A DNA stretch of 64,000 nt. Origin: CBDAQD01 sp965275905. GTDB taxonomy: Bacteria; Pseudomonadota; Alphaproteobacteria; Rhizobiales; JAJFHC01. The position numbers were made by a program, and so were the translations under genes. Positions 8,586 to 16,050 of the stretch are shown piece by piece. Below the pieces are notes generated by a model. It was not told the origin of the DNA and ran no database searches. It saw only the letters and a program-made list of their open reading frames with translations. Each line of letters begins with the position of its first letter. Positions within the stretch are counted from its first letter, which is position 1. The stretch is from positions 62,001-126,000 of the forward strand of contig CBDHYJ010000035.1 in assembly GCA_965275905.1 (NCBI GenBank), written 5' to 3'.

Positions 8586-10520
8586 TTAGCTGCCGTTTGA
8601 CAGGTTATCGGAAGCGGCCTCAAGCCGTTGCGCGGTTTCGAGCTGATCATTCAACTCCAGCCACTCGGCTTCGCAGTCGTCGAGTTGCTTCTTCAATTGG
8701 CCGCGTTCAATGGAAATTTCCGTGGCGGCAGCGCTGTTTCCGGCATAGAGCTTCGGATCGGCGAGCTTGTCGTCCAATGCCGAGATGCTCCTTTCAAACG
8801 CCGCGATCCGCTTTTCCACGGACTCGATCTGCTTTTTTATCGGGGAAAGGCGCGCGCGGGATTCGGCCGAACGCCTGCGTTGTTCCTGGCGATTTGACGA
8901 TGACGTAAGCGCGTTCTCCGCGGTGCCGGCAGGTTGGTCGCTGGATTTTCTGACCTGCCGGTCAAGCAGAACGTTGCGGTAGTCATCCATGTCGCCTTCA
9001 AATGGTGTCACGGTACCATCTGCAACAAGCCAGAGCCGGTCAGCACAGGTTTCCAACAGGTGCCGGTCGTGGGTGATAAGGACCACCGCTCCCTCATAGT
9101 CGTTGATCGCCTGAATGAGAGCCTGCCGGCTGTCGACATCGAGATGGTTGGTTGGCTCGTCAAGAATGAGAAGATCCGGTCCAGCAAACCCGACGAGCGA
9201 AAGCAGCAGACGGGCTTTCTCACCGCCTGAAAGCTTGACCGTCTTCGTGTCCGCCTTTTCTACCCCGAAGCCGAAAGAACCGACGCGGGCTCTGACCTGG
9301 GCTTCGGTCGCATCTTCCATGAGGGCCCGCACATTGTCATAGGGCGTGCAGTTCGGGTCGAGTTCATCAAGTTGGTGTTGAGCAAAATATCCTGTGCGGA
9401 CTTTCTTGGATCCGATCCTCCGGCCGGACATCGGGTCAAGGCGTGCGGAAAGGAGTTTGGCGAAAGTGCTCTTGCCATTGCCATTGGCGCCAAGCAGGCC
9501 GATGCGGTCGTCCGGGTCGAGCCGCAGCGAGATATTCTCCAGCACGGGCTTGTCGTCTGAATATCCGACTGACACTTCCTCGAAGCGCAAGAGCGGCGGA
9601 CTGAGCGACTTGCGGGGAGAGGGGATCAGGAATGGCGTGACCCGGTTTTCCACCACAGAAGCGATCGGCTCCAGCCTTGCCAGCGCCTTGATCCGGCTCT
9701 GCGCCTGCTTCGCCTTGTTGGCCTGAACGCGGAAACGGTCGACGAAGGCCTGCATGTGCCGGCGTTGTTCTTCCTGTTTCTTTTTGAGCTTGAGTTGCAG
9801 GGCCTGCTGTTCGCGCCGCGTCTTTTCGAACTGATCGTAGCCGCCGCCATAAAGGGTCAATCGGCCCCCGTCGAGCAACAGGATATTCTGAACCGCCTTG
9901 TTCAACAGGTCGCGGTCGTGGCTGACGATGATCACCGTGTGGGGGTAGCTGCGAATGTAGCTTTCCAGCCAGATTGTGCCTTCAAGATCGAGATAGTTGC
10001 TCGGTTCGTCCAGAAGCAGAATGTCCGGTTCCGTGAACAGGACAGATGCGAGGGCAACGCGCATCCTCCATCCGCCGGAAAATGAATTGCAGGGCATGTG
10101 CTGAGCGGCTTCATCGAATCCGAGACCCGCAAGGATGGTTGCCGCGCGGGCCGGCGCGCTGTGAGAATCGATATCCGTCAACGCAAGTTGAATTTCGGCT
10201 ATGCGCCCTGGATCGGTTTCCGTTTCGGCCGCTTTCAGGAGAGAAAGTCTGCGCGTGTCCGCAGCCAATACGGTTTCGATCAGTGATGTATCGCCGTCGG
10301 GTGCTTCCTGGGCCGTCGCGCCGATTCTTGCGTTCCTCGGTTTGGTGATGCTGCCTTCGTCTGGAGAAAGCTCTCCCGTCACCAGGCGGAGCAGTGTCGT
10401 CTTCCCGGAACCGTTTCGACCGACCAGACCAACCTTGTGCCCCGTCGGAATACCGGCAGTGGCATTCTCAAGCAGTGGACGGCCTTCGATCCTGTAGCTG
10501 AGGTCATTGATGTGCAGCAT
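8586..10520 (-). CDS. ABC-F family ATPase (Uup/YheS-like)
   Basis: 644 residues with two ABC ATPase domains and no membrane segments. Domain 1 has Walker A GRNGSGKTTLL and signature SGGWRMR, with Walker B running into DEPSNYLD. Domain 2 has GANGNGKSTF, signature LSGGEKARLLLSL and DEPTNHLD. The linker is charged and helical (REQQALQLKLKKKQEEQRR), and the C-terminus is a coiled coil (about 560-640). ABC-F proteins act on ribosomes, resolving stalled translation or conferring antibiotic protection; the layout best fits the housekeeping YheS/Uup branch rather than a resistance protein. It is divergent from ndk. Confidence 0.93.
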   Translation of the reverse strand: MLHINDLSYRIEGRPLLENATAGIPTGHKVGLVGRNGSGKTTLLRLVTGELSPDEGSITKPRNARIGATAQEAPDGDTSLIETVLAADTRRLSLLKAAETETDPGRIAEIQLALTDIDSHSAPARAATILAGLGFDEAAQHMPCNSFSGGWRMRVALASVLFTEPDILLLDEPSNYLDLEGTIWLESYIRSYPHTVIIVSHDRDLLNKAVQNILLLDGGRLTLYGGGYDQFEKTRREQQALQLKLKKKQEEQRRHMQAFVDRFRVQANKAKQAQSRIKALARLEPIASVVENRVTPFLIPSPRKSLSPPLLRFEEVSVGYSDDKPVLENISLRLDPDDRIGLLGANGNGKSTFAKLLSARLDPMSGRRIGSKKVRTGYFAQHQLDELDPNCTPYDNVRALMEDATEAQVRARVGSFGFGVEKADTKTVKLSGGEKARLLLSLVGFAGPDLLILDEPTNHLDVDSRQALIQAINDYEGAVVLITHDRHLLETCADRLWLVADGTVTPFEGDMDDYRNVLLDRQVRKSSDQPAGTAENALTSSSNRQEQRRRSAESRARLSPIKKQIESVEKRIAAFERSISALDDKLADPKLYAGNSAAATEISIERGQLKKQLDDCEAEWLELNDQLETAQRLEAASDNLSNGS

Positions 10521-10565
10521 GGTCGGCGGCTTTTAGCACGGTCGCATTTCGCGAGAAAGCGGGGC

Positions 10566-10594
10566 TTGCCGGTGTGGCAATCCCCGGCTATAAG
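10566..10594 (+). promoter_or_regulatory. Sigma-70-type promoter of ndk
   Basis: TTGCCG at 10566-10571, a 17-bp spacer, and TATAAG at 10589-10594. This predicts transcription starting near 10601, about 47 bases before the ndk ATG. A six-base-pair hairpin (GACCTC/GAGGTC, 10601-10618) followed by four Ts would then form at the very 5' end of the transcript. Spacing and hexamers are good; the assignment is by inspection only. Confidence 0.6.
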
Positions 10595-10647
10595 CGGCGC
10601 GACCTCCTTGGAGAGGTCTTTTCCCGAAACAGAAACGAGACATCGAG

Positions 10648-11070
10648 ATGGCCCTTGAGCGCACATTTTCCATTATTAAGCCTGACGCGACTCGTCGGAA
10701 TATTACGGGCAAGATTATCGACAGGCTGGAATCTGCCGGGCTGCGGGTCATCGCCCAGAAACGCTTGCATATGACGCAGGAGCAGGCTGAAGGCTTCTAT
10801 GCAGTGCACAGAGAGCGGCCCTTCTTCAACGATCTCGTGACATTTATGACGTCTGGGCCGGTCGTGGTTCAGGTCCTGGAAGGGGAAGGCGCCATTTCAA
10901 AGAATCGTGAAGTGATGGGCGCCACCAATCCTGCCGAAGCGGCAGAGGGAACAATCCGGAAGGATTTTGCCGAATCGATCGAAGCCAATTCGGTTCATGG
11001 TTCGGATGCCCTCGAAACGGCCGCGACTGAAATTGCGTTCTTCTTCTCTGATGAAGAGATTGTCGGCTAA
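10648..11070 (+). CDS. ndk: Nucleoside diphosphate kinase
   Basis: 140 residues, the normal size. The enzyme transfers the gamma phosphate of ATP to nucleoside diphosphates through a phosphohistidine. The active-site block NSVHGSD places the catalytic histidine at residue 117, and the N-terminal ERTFSIIKPDATRR is typical. GAAACGAGA-type purine-rich sequence precedes the ATG. The gene stands alone with its own promoter and is followed by an 11-bp-stem hairpin, so it is probably monocistronic. Confidence 0.98.
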   Translation: MALERTFSIIKPDATRRNITGKIIDRLESAGLRVIAQKRLHMTQEQAEGFYAVHRERPFFNDLVTFMTSGPVVVQVLEGEGAISKNREVMGATNPAEAAEGTIRKDFAESIEANSVHGSDALETAATEIAFFFSDEEIVG

Positions 11071-11087
11071 GGCAACTTAATCTTCTT

Positions 11088-11116
11088 GTCCTGGCGGCCG
11101 CGGCTGCCGCCAGGAC
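11088..11116 (+). terminator. Hairpin after ndk
   Basis: A perfect 11-bp stem (GTCCTGGCGGC at 11088-11098 and GCCGCCAGGAC at 11106-11116) with a 7-base loop lies 17 bases after the ndk stop. There is no T tract, so it may be a 3'-end stabilising hairpin or a Rho-assisted terminator rather than a classical intrinsic terminator. Confidence 0.55.
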
Positions 11117-11188
11117 CAGCCAACAGTTTCTTTGCTGGTGGCTGGATGGATAGTAGGCCGGCATCTACGCCGTCTACCGCGCCTGACG

Positions 11189-11557
11189 TTAAACCGCACC
11201 TCGCGAAACCTTGGCCATGATGACCTTGTGGAGTTTCGGGCCCACGATCATGCGGTGGCATCCCAGTCCGTCCTTGAGCGGAATGAGCATCGCTGTCCCG
11301 TTGGGAAGGATGTTCAGAAATATGGTCTCGCCGGCGAATGCTGTCGGCCGCCCGAAACTGTTATATTCCGTCAGATAGGCCTTAGCCGCATCGCCTTCGA
11401 TCGTGACCTGTTCCGCATTCGGGAACACCACCTGGAACGAGATCTTGAGCGTAGCGATGGGGAAGCATTCCTTTTCCGCCGCCTGGGCTTCGCCTGCAGC
11501 CATTCCCAAAATTAGAGCCGTCCCCCCGAATATTGCGCCGATCAGATGTTTGAACAT
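11189..11557 (-). CDS. Small secreted protein of unknown function
   Basis: 122 residues from the ATG at 11557, selected because AAGGAGAAG lies just upstream; a further in-frame start at 11590 lacks this. Residues 1-26 form a signal peptide (hydrophobic core IGAIFGGTALILGMAAG, cleavage near AQA/A). The mature domain of about 95 residues has two cysteines (ECFP and GLGCHR) and alternating beta-like segments. I recognise no family. The gene faces ndk tail to tail and has an unusual 5' region with a terminator and a small ORF. Confidence 0.75.
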   Translation of the reverse strand: MFKHLIGAIFGGTALILGMAAGEAQAAEKECFPIATLKISFQVVFPNAEQVTIEGDAAKAYLTEYNSFGRPTAFAGETIFLNILPNGTAMLIPLKDGLGCHRMIVGPKLHKVIMAKVSRGAV

Positions 11558-11597
11558 GGGACTTCTCCTTTCAGGGGCGTAAGTTGTCATCCACCTC

Positions 11598-11705
11598 TTA
11601 CGCCAGGTTAGAACAAAAAAACCCGCTCACCGGCGGGTTTAGGGTAGAACTATGCTTCGCATTATTATCCACCTGCCAGCCGAATATTTCCGGCGTGACC
11701 CGCAT
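11598..11705 (-). CDS. Possible 35-residue ORF reading through an intrinsic terminator
   Basis: An ATG at 11705 preceded by GGGAGG (10-base spacing) opens a 35-codon frame ending in TAA at 11598. Its 3' part is the terminator hairpin, with the T run read as Phe-Phe-Cys. It may be a leader peptide for the secreted protein at 11557, a small protein, or a chance frame within a small RNA. Only the ribosome binding site and uninterrupted frame support it. Confidence 0.3.
   Translation of the reverse strand: MRVTPEIFGWQVDNNAKHSSTLNPPVSGFFCSNLA
11615..11640 (-). terminator. Intrinsic terminator on the minus strand, upstream of a gene
   Basis: Stem AAACCCGC (11619-11626) with GCGGGTTT (11633-11640), 6-base loop. 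On the minus strand the hairpin is followed by a run of seven Ts; on the plus strand there is no T tract. It therefore ends a minus-strand transcript, yet no recognised minus-strand gene lies upstream of it before the divergent oxidoreductase. It implies either a small RNA made from about 11.65-11.9 kb or attenuation of the downstream secreted-protein gene. Confidence 0.7.
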
Positions 11706-11862
11706 ACTTCCAAAACCTCCCTTTATTTCGTTCTTCTAACCAAGAGTACCTGAAACTGAGATGGGTCCCCAAGGCCGTCGACTCAAATCAAATTCCTGTG
11801 CTTGCAAAAGTGTGGTCCCCAATGGTTAACGAAACCTTTACAGGCGGTTGCGGCCGTCAATC

Positions 11863-11881
11863 ATTGTGACCTTATTGTGAC
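11863..11881 (+). promoter_or_regulatory. Direct repeat upstream of the molybdopterin oxidoreductase
   Basis: ATTGTGAC occurs at 11863-11870 and again at 11874-11881, an 11-bp period or one DNA helical turn, 53-71 bp before the ATG. The second copy contains TTGTGA (11875-11880), which with CTTTAT at 11898-11903 (17-bp spacer) makes a plausible promoter. Tandem half-sites one turn apart are typical of response-regulator or similar activator binding; the protein involved is unknown. Confidence 0.4.
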
Positions 11882-11933
11882 AACATGCTATGGGAGACTT
11901 TATTCCCGACCGGAAACCAGCCGCAGGTTTAAG

Positions 11934-14024
11934 ATGAATGTTCGACAGACGCCCGAGACGCACTTCAGTGCGTGTCCGCACGATTGCCCGTCAACCTGCG
12001 CCTTGGAAGTTGAGAAGCTGGCTCCCGACCTGATCGGACGGGTCAGAGGTGCATCCGAGAACACCTATACCGCCGGTGTCATCTGTTCGAAGGTTGCCCG
12101 ATACGCTGAAAGAGTGCATCACCCGGATCGGCTTCAGAAACCGCTGCGGCGAGTAGGGGAAAAGGGGTCGCGCGATTTTGAGCCGATTTCCTGGGAAGAT
12201 GCTCTGGACGAGGTTGCGGAAGCCCTGATTATCGCGGAGCAGACGCACGGCCCGGAAGCGGTTTGGCCTTACTACTATGCCGGAACGATGGGACTGGTGA
12301 TGCGCGATGGCATCAACCGCCTCAGGAACGTCAAGAAGTACTCTGGCTTTTACTCCACCATTTGCGTCAATCCTGCGTGGACAGGATTTGCCGCCGGAAC
12401 GGGTCGCCTGGCCGGACCAGATCCGCGTGAAATCGCCAAGGCCGACCTTGTCGTGATCTGGGGGACGAACCCGGTCAACACGCAAGTGAATGTCATGACC
12501 CATGCCGTGCGTGCGCGCAAGGAGCGTGGCGCAAAGATCGTGGTGGTCGACATCTATCAGACTGGAACGATGAAACAGGCGGATATTGCCCTCTGTTTGC
12601 GCCCGGGAACTGACGGCGCGCTGGCCTGCGCGGTCATGCATATCCTGTTTCGGGACGGGTACGCGAACCGGGAATATATGGAGAAATACGCCGATTGCCC
12701 GGACGAGCTTGAAGCTCATCTCGCGACGAGAACACCGGAATGGGCCAGTGCCATCACCGGTCTCACGGTCGAGGAGATCGAGACGTTCGGGAAACTGATC
12801 GGTCAGACTCCCAGAACATTTCTGCGCCTCGGCTATGGCTTCACCAGATCCAGGAACGGCGCGGTAAACATGCATGCCGCCATGTCGATCGCAACGGTGA
12901 CAGGGGCCTGGCTTCAGGAAGGAGGCGGGGCCTTTCACACGAACGGCGCAATTTACCACTGGAACAGGACGATGATTGAAGGCCTCGACGCGCGCGACAG
13001 CGGAGTGCGTCAGCTGGACCAGTCGAGGATCGGCCCCGTCCTTATCGGGGATCGCCATGATCTGGGCGACGGTCCGCCGGTGACCTGCCTTTTCGTTCAG
13101 AACACGAACCCCGCAACGATTGCCCCTGAACAGACAAAGGTCAAACAGGGTCTGGCGCGTCCTGACCTGTTTATGTGCGTCCACGAGCAGTTTATGACGG
13201 AGACTGCGCGGATGGCCGATATCGTGCTGCCGGCAACCATGTTTCTGGAGCACGATGACGTTTATCAGGGCGGAGGGCATCAGCACATAATTCTCGGTCC
13301 CAAGATCGTTGAGGCACCGGGCGAGTGCCGCTCAAATCACGAGGTGGTCGTAGACCTCGCGCGACGACTGGGGGCTGAGCACCCCGGTTTTGAAATGTCT
13401 CCTCGGGAACTGATTGACTGGACGCTGCAGAAGTCTGGATGGGGAACGATTGAGAATCTCGAAAAAGAGCGCTGGATTGACTGTCAGCCGGACTTCGAGC
13501 GGGCACACTATGTCGACGGATTTGCATACGCGGACGGCAAGTTTCGTTTCAGTCCGGACTGGACGAATGTCCCGTTTCCGAATGCCGGTCCCATGGGGCC
13601 GCATGAAAAGATGCCGTCATTGTCGGATTATTGGGACGTGATCGAGACCGTCGACAATGACCATCCATTCCGGTTGGCCACTTCGCCGTCGCGCAGCTTT
13701 CTGAATTCGACGTTCAATGAAACGCCGGGATCTCTGAAGAGGGAAGGGCGTCCCGAGGTCATGATCCATCCGGACGACGCCGCGTCGCTTGGATTAAGCG
13801 ATGGGACGCGTGTGCGCATGGGGAACAAGCGCGGTGAAGTCATCATCCACGCAAAGGTTTTTGACGGTGTGTGCCGGGGGGTCGTGATTGCCGAAGGAAT
13901 CTGGCCGAACGACGCGTTTGAGGACGGTAACGGGATCAATGTGCTTACAGGATGTGATCAGATGGCGCCATTCGGCGGCGCCGCGTTCCACGACAATCAT
14001 GTATGGATCCGGTCCGAGCCGTGA
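11934..14024 (+). CDS. Molybdopterin oxidoreductase (DMSO-reductase superfamily)
   Basis: 696 residues from the ATG at 11934. The N-terminus has a [4Fe-4S] motif (CPHDCPSTC followed by GVICSK), then the molybdopterin domain and a C-terminal molydopterin dinucleotide-binding beta domain (from about residue 570, HPFRLATSPSRSFLNSTFNE). YSTICVNPAW is where the metal-ligand residue usually lies, so the molybdenum ligand may be Cys; this is inference. There is no twin-arginine signal, so it is probably cytoplasmic. Electron-transfer, membrane-anchor and chaperone genes usually found with such enzymes are absent, and the substrate is unknown. The earlier TTG at 11802 would place the promoter region inside the gene. 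Confidence 0.92.
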   Translation: MNVRQTPETHFSACPHDCPSTCALEVEKLAPDLIGRVRGASENTYTAGVICSKVARYAERVHHPDRLQKPLRRVGEKGSRDFEPISWEDALDEVAEALIIAEQTHGPEAVWPYYYAGTMGLVMRDGINRLRNVKKYSGFYSTICVNPAWTGFAAGTGRLAGPDPREIAKADLVVIWGTNPVNTQVNVMTHAVRARKERGAKIVVVDIYQTGTMKQADIALCLRPGTDGALACAVMHILFRDGYANREYMEKYADCPDELEAHLATRTPEWASAITGLTVEEIETFGKLIGQTPRTFLRLGYGFTRSRNGAVNMHAAMSIATVTGAWLQEGGGAFHTNGAIYHWNRTMIEGLDARDSGVRQLDQSRIGPVLIGDRHDLGDGPPVTCLFVQNTNPATIAPEQTKVKQGLARPDLFMCVHEQFMTETARMADIVLPATMFLEHDDVYQGGGHQHIILGPKIVEAPGECRSNHEVVVDLARRLGAEHPGFEMSPRELIDWTLQKSGWGTIENLEKERWIDCQPDFERAHYVDGFAYADGKFRFSPDWTNVPFPNAGPMGPHEKMPSLSDYWDVIETVDNDHPFRLATSPSRSFLNSTFNETPGSLKREGRPEVMIHPDDAASLGLSDGTRVRMGNKRGEVIIHAKVFDGVCRGVVIAEGIWPNDAFEDGNGINVLTGCDQMAPFGGAAFHDNHVWIRSEP

Positions 14025-14097
14025 TTAACCACGGCGGCAAACTTTCTTTCGGAATCAACGCAAATAAGGCAACTTTATGATGTAATTAATCACGGCT
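14017..14097. repeat. 12-bp inverted repeat spanning the oxidoreductase stop codon
   Basis: AGCCGTGATTAA at 14017-14028 is repeated as its exact reverse complement at 14086-14097, with 57 bases between. The left arm contains the oxidoreductase stop codon. In RNA this would form a long hairpin closing the 3' end of the message. A smaller nested palindrome (GCCGTG/CACGGC) also lies at the left arm. No T tract follows. Confidence 0.5.
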
Positions 14098-14156
14098 TGA
14101 AATCATCTTGCGGCTGATTACGTAGGACTCAGTGGCAGATTTCCGGAGCCCTGAAG

Positions 14157-14312
14157 ATGAGCGAGAAACCGTTCGATAAAACAACGCAGAAAACCTTGGC
14201 GCTTGTCGCGGGTGGACTGGCGATTGTCCTTATTTATGCTGCTGCATCGGAGGCAGGATGGGTAGGGAGCCCGGAACCCGAGGTGACCGTCACAAAGACG
14301 TCTAATCAATGA
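14157..14312 (+). CDS. Small single-pass membrane protein
   Basis: A 51-codon frame: charged N-terminus (MSEKPFDKTTQK), one hydrophobic segment (about residues 13-30, TLALVAGGLAIVLIYAAA), and a short polar tail ending in Asn-Gln. GGAG lies 8 bases before the ATG. Composition and topology are those of a genuine bitopic small membrane protein, with the N-terminus probably cytoplasmic. It sits between the molybdopterin oxidoreductase and another small ORF on the same strand. No family is recognised. Confidence 0.6.
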   Translation: MSEKPFDKTTQKTLALVAGGLAIVLIYAAASEAGWVGSPEPEVTVTKTSNQ

Positions 14313-14399
14313 ACCGTGGATGAACAGTACCGTCAAACTCGGTTCAGTGCACACCCCGTAACCTGAATCCATCTTATGACCCAATAGGGGAGACATATC

Positions 14400-14603
14400 A
14401 TGGCGATCAGGCTTATTTCATTCGTGATGGCGGTTTCAGCCTTTTTCAGCACCGGCGCTTCGGCTGTGACCAAGGCACACAAGTTCTATGCGCAGCCGGC
14501 CGTAGGGGATGTCTTCGATGTGCTTGATTCCAATGGAATTGGCACCAAGACGACGATCCTCATGGGTGTAAATCGGAAAGACATCCATCCTTCCGGCGAG
14601 TGA
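14400..14603 (+). CDS. Small secreted protein
   Basis: 67 residues with AGGGGAGA 6 bases before the ATG. Residues 1-22 form a signal peptide (hydrophobic core LISFVMAVSAFF, cleavage after GASA). The mature part is only about 45 residues, without cysteines. I recognise no family. It lies 87 bp after the small membrane protein and shortly before the WYL regulator. Confidence 0.6.
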   Translation: MAIRLISFVMAVSAFFSTGASAVTKAHKFYAQPAVGDVFDVLDSNGIGTKTTILMGVNRKDIHPSGE

Positions 14604-14638
14604 GCCCCTCGACGGCTGAGTGACTGCGCATTCGGTTG

Positions 14639-14656
14639 CTGACAGTACGTTGTCAG
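14639..14656. promoter_or_regulatory. Palindromic operator upstream of the WYL regulator
   Basis: CTGACA (14639-14644) and TGTCAG (14651-14656) form a perfect 6-bp-arm inverted repeat with a 6-bp centre, 24 bp upstream of the regulator's likely ATG. HTH-WYL regulators commonly bind their own promoters, so this is a good autoregulation candidate. Confidence 0.5.
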
Positions 14657-14680
14657 GAGGGTTTGCGGATAATCCAGACC

Positions 14681-15376
14681 ATGAGACGCGCAGACCGGCT
14701 GCTTCAGATCATTCAGATTTTTCGGCGCGAGCGGAAGCCTGTAACGGCTTCGAAGCTCGCCGAAGAGCTCGAAGTCTCCATCCGGACAATTTACAGGGAC
14801 ATGGTTGCCCTTGAACTCGCGGGCGTGCCGGTGGTCGGTGAGGCCGGTATCGGCTACGTGCTTGACGAGTGTTTCGATCTGCCTCCGTTGATGTTCACGG
14901 CTGATGAACTGGAGGCGATCATTCTGGGCGCAAGGATGGTCGAACGGCGCGGCGATTTCTTGCTGGCTCGCGCTGCCCGCGACGTCGTGGCCAAGGTCGC
15001 GACGGTGATCCCGGAAAGCCACAGGCATCTGCTCTTTGAGAGCACGCTATTCGCCCCTCGCTCTTCGGATTACGAGAGCGGCGAGGTCGATACATCGGTG
15101 ATCCGCGGGGCGATCCGGCGGACGACAAAAATCAGGATCGCCTACTGTGACGAGAAAGGCGATCAAACGATCCGCATCGTCTGGCCCATCGCGCTTGGCT
15201 ACTGGCAAACCTCAAGCGTACTGGCGTCCTGGTGTGAACTGCGTTCCGCCTATCGCCATTTCAGAACCGATCGCATCACCGAAATAGAAGACACCGGAGA
15301 ACTGTTTCCAGTTCCCCGGCGTGACTTGTTGCGCGAGTGGCGCGCCGAACAGACAGGGATCAGCGGGTTACAATAA
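14681..15376 (+). CDS. HTH-WYL (YafY/DeoR-type) transcriptional regulator
   Basis: 231 residues from the ATG at 14681; a TTG at 14636 is in frame but would put the operator palindrome in the coding region. Residues 1-60 are an HTH_11 winged helix (MRRADRLLQIIQIFRRERKPV ... SIRTIYRDMVAL), and about 130-215 form a WYL ligand-sensing domain, here with WPIALGYWQTSSVLASWCELR and a terminal FRTDRI block. Such regulators typically respond to nucleic-acid or small ligands and control a neighbouring gene. Its stop lies 17 bp inside the 3' end of the convergent L,D-transpeptidase gene. Confidence 0.9.
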   Translation: MRRADRLLQIIQIFRRERKPVTASKLAEELEVSIRTIYRDMVALELAGVPVVGEAGIGYVLDECFDLPPLMFTADELEAIILGARMVERRGDFLLARAARDVVAKVATVIPESHRHLLFESTLFAPRSSDYESGEVDTSVIRGAIRRTTKIRIAYCDEKGDQTIRIVWPIALGYWQTSSVLASWCELRSAYRHFRTDRITEIEDTGELFPVPRRDLLREWRAEQTGISGLQ

Positions 15377-15938
15377 CCCGTGTTCCGACCCGGACGCGGT
15401 TGTACAGATCAATGACTTCGTTATTGACCATTCTGATGCAACCGCTGGACATGGCGTGACCAATCGTGTGCGGCTGGTTCGTTCCATGAATCCTGTACAG
15501 CGAAGAACCGAGGTACAGTGCGCGGGCGCCCAGCGGGTTGTTGATGCCGCCAGGCATATATTTCGGCAGGTAGGGCTGGCGCTTTCTCATCGCCGCGGGC
15601 GGCGTCCAGCCGGGCCACTTCCTCTTTCTGGAAATTCGGCTCGTGCCGCTCCACTGAAAGCCGGCGCGGCCGACGCCAACGCCGTACTGAATTGCCTTAC
15701 GGCCCGGGAGGACATAGAGCAGCGTCCTCTTTCGCGTGCTGATGATTATCGTGCCCGGCCGCTGGCGGCCCTTGTAGGAGATGACCTTTTTCCCACGATA
15801 GCTGCTGAGATAAGACCCGCCCGTATCTCTGAGCCCGACCGACGGGTCAGAGACGTCAATGGCCTCGGACTGGGCGCTCCCCGCAGTAATTCCAAGCGCT
15901 GCCACGGCAGCGATCAATGTCCCAAGAAACTTACGCAT
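15360..15938 (-). CDS. L,D-transpeptidase (YkuD domain), copy 1
   Basis: 192 residues: signal peptide (1-25), a linker, then a YkuD catalytic domain ending in the signature IHGTNQ ... SSGCIRM, with His and the nucleophilic Cys. L,D-transpeptidases make 3-3 peptidoglycan cross-links or attach proteins to the wall in the periplasm. It is closely related to the next gene upstream (shared PGWTPPAAM/PSWTPPAEM, PKYMPGG/PKFMPGG, GARALYLGSSLYRIHGTNQ), clearly a tandem duplication. Its 3' end overlaps the WYL regulator. Confidence 0.93.
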   Translation of the reverse strand: MRKFLGTLIAAVAALGITAGSAQSEAIDVSDPSVGLRDTGGSYLSSYRGKKVISYKGRQRPGTIIISTRKRTLLYVLPGRKAIQYGVGVGRAGFQWSGTSRISRKRKWPGWTPPAAMRKRQPYLPKYMPGGINNPLGARALYLGSSLYRIHGTNQPHTIGHAMSSGCIRMVNNEVIDLYNRVRVGTRVIVTR

Positions 15939-16050
15939 TCTGAATCCTCTGTCTGAAACAGGCTCCTAGCGATCCTGTTACCCGCAATACACGAATTCAG
16001 TTAACTTTTGACTTAACCGCGCTGCGCCGAAGTCAACTGTCCCGGAGCGT

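Noticed and set aside
11802..11933. Upstream TTG start for the oxidoreductase
   Set aside because: It would add 44 residues unlike any family member and would place the ATTGTGAC repeats and the likely promoter inside the gene.
11991..13286. 431-codon open frame on the minus strand
   Set aside because: It is antisense to the molybdopterin oxidoreductase, which has clear family motifs. Its composition is Arg/His/Gly-rich, as expected for a shadow frame in GC-rich DNA.
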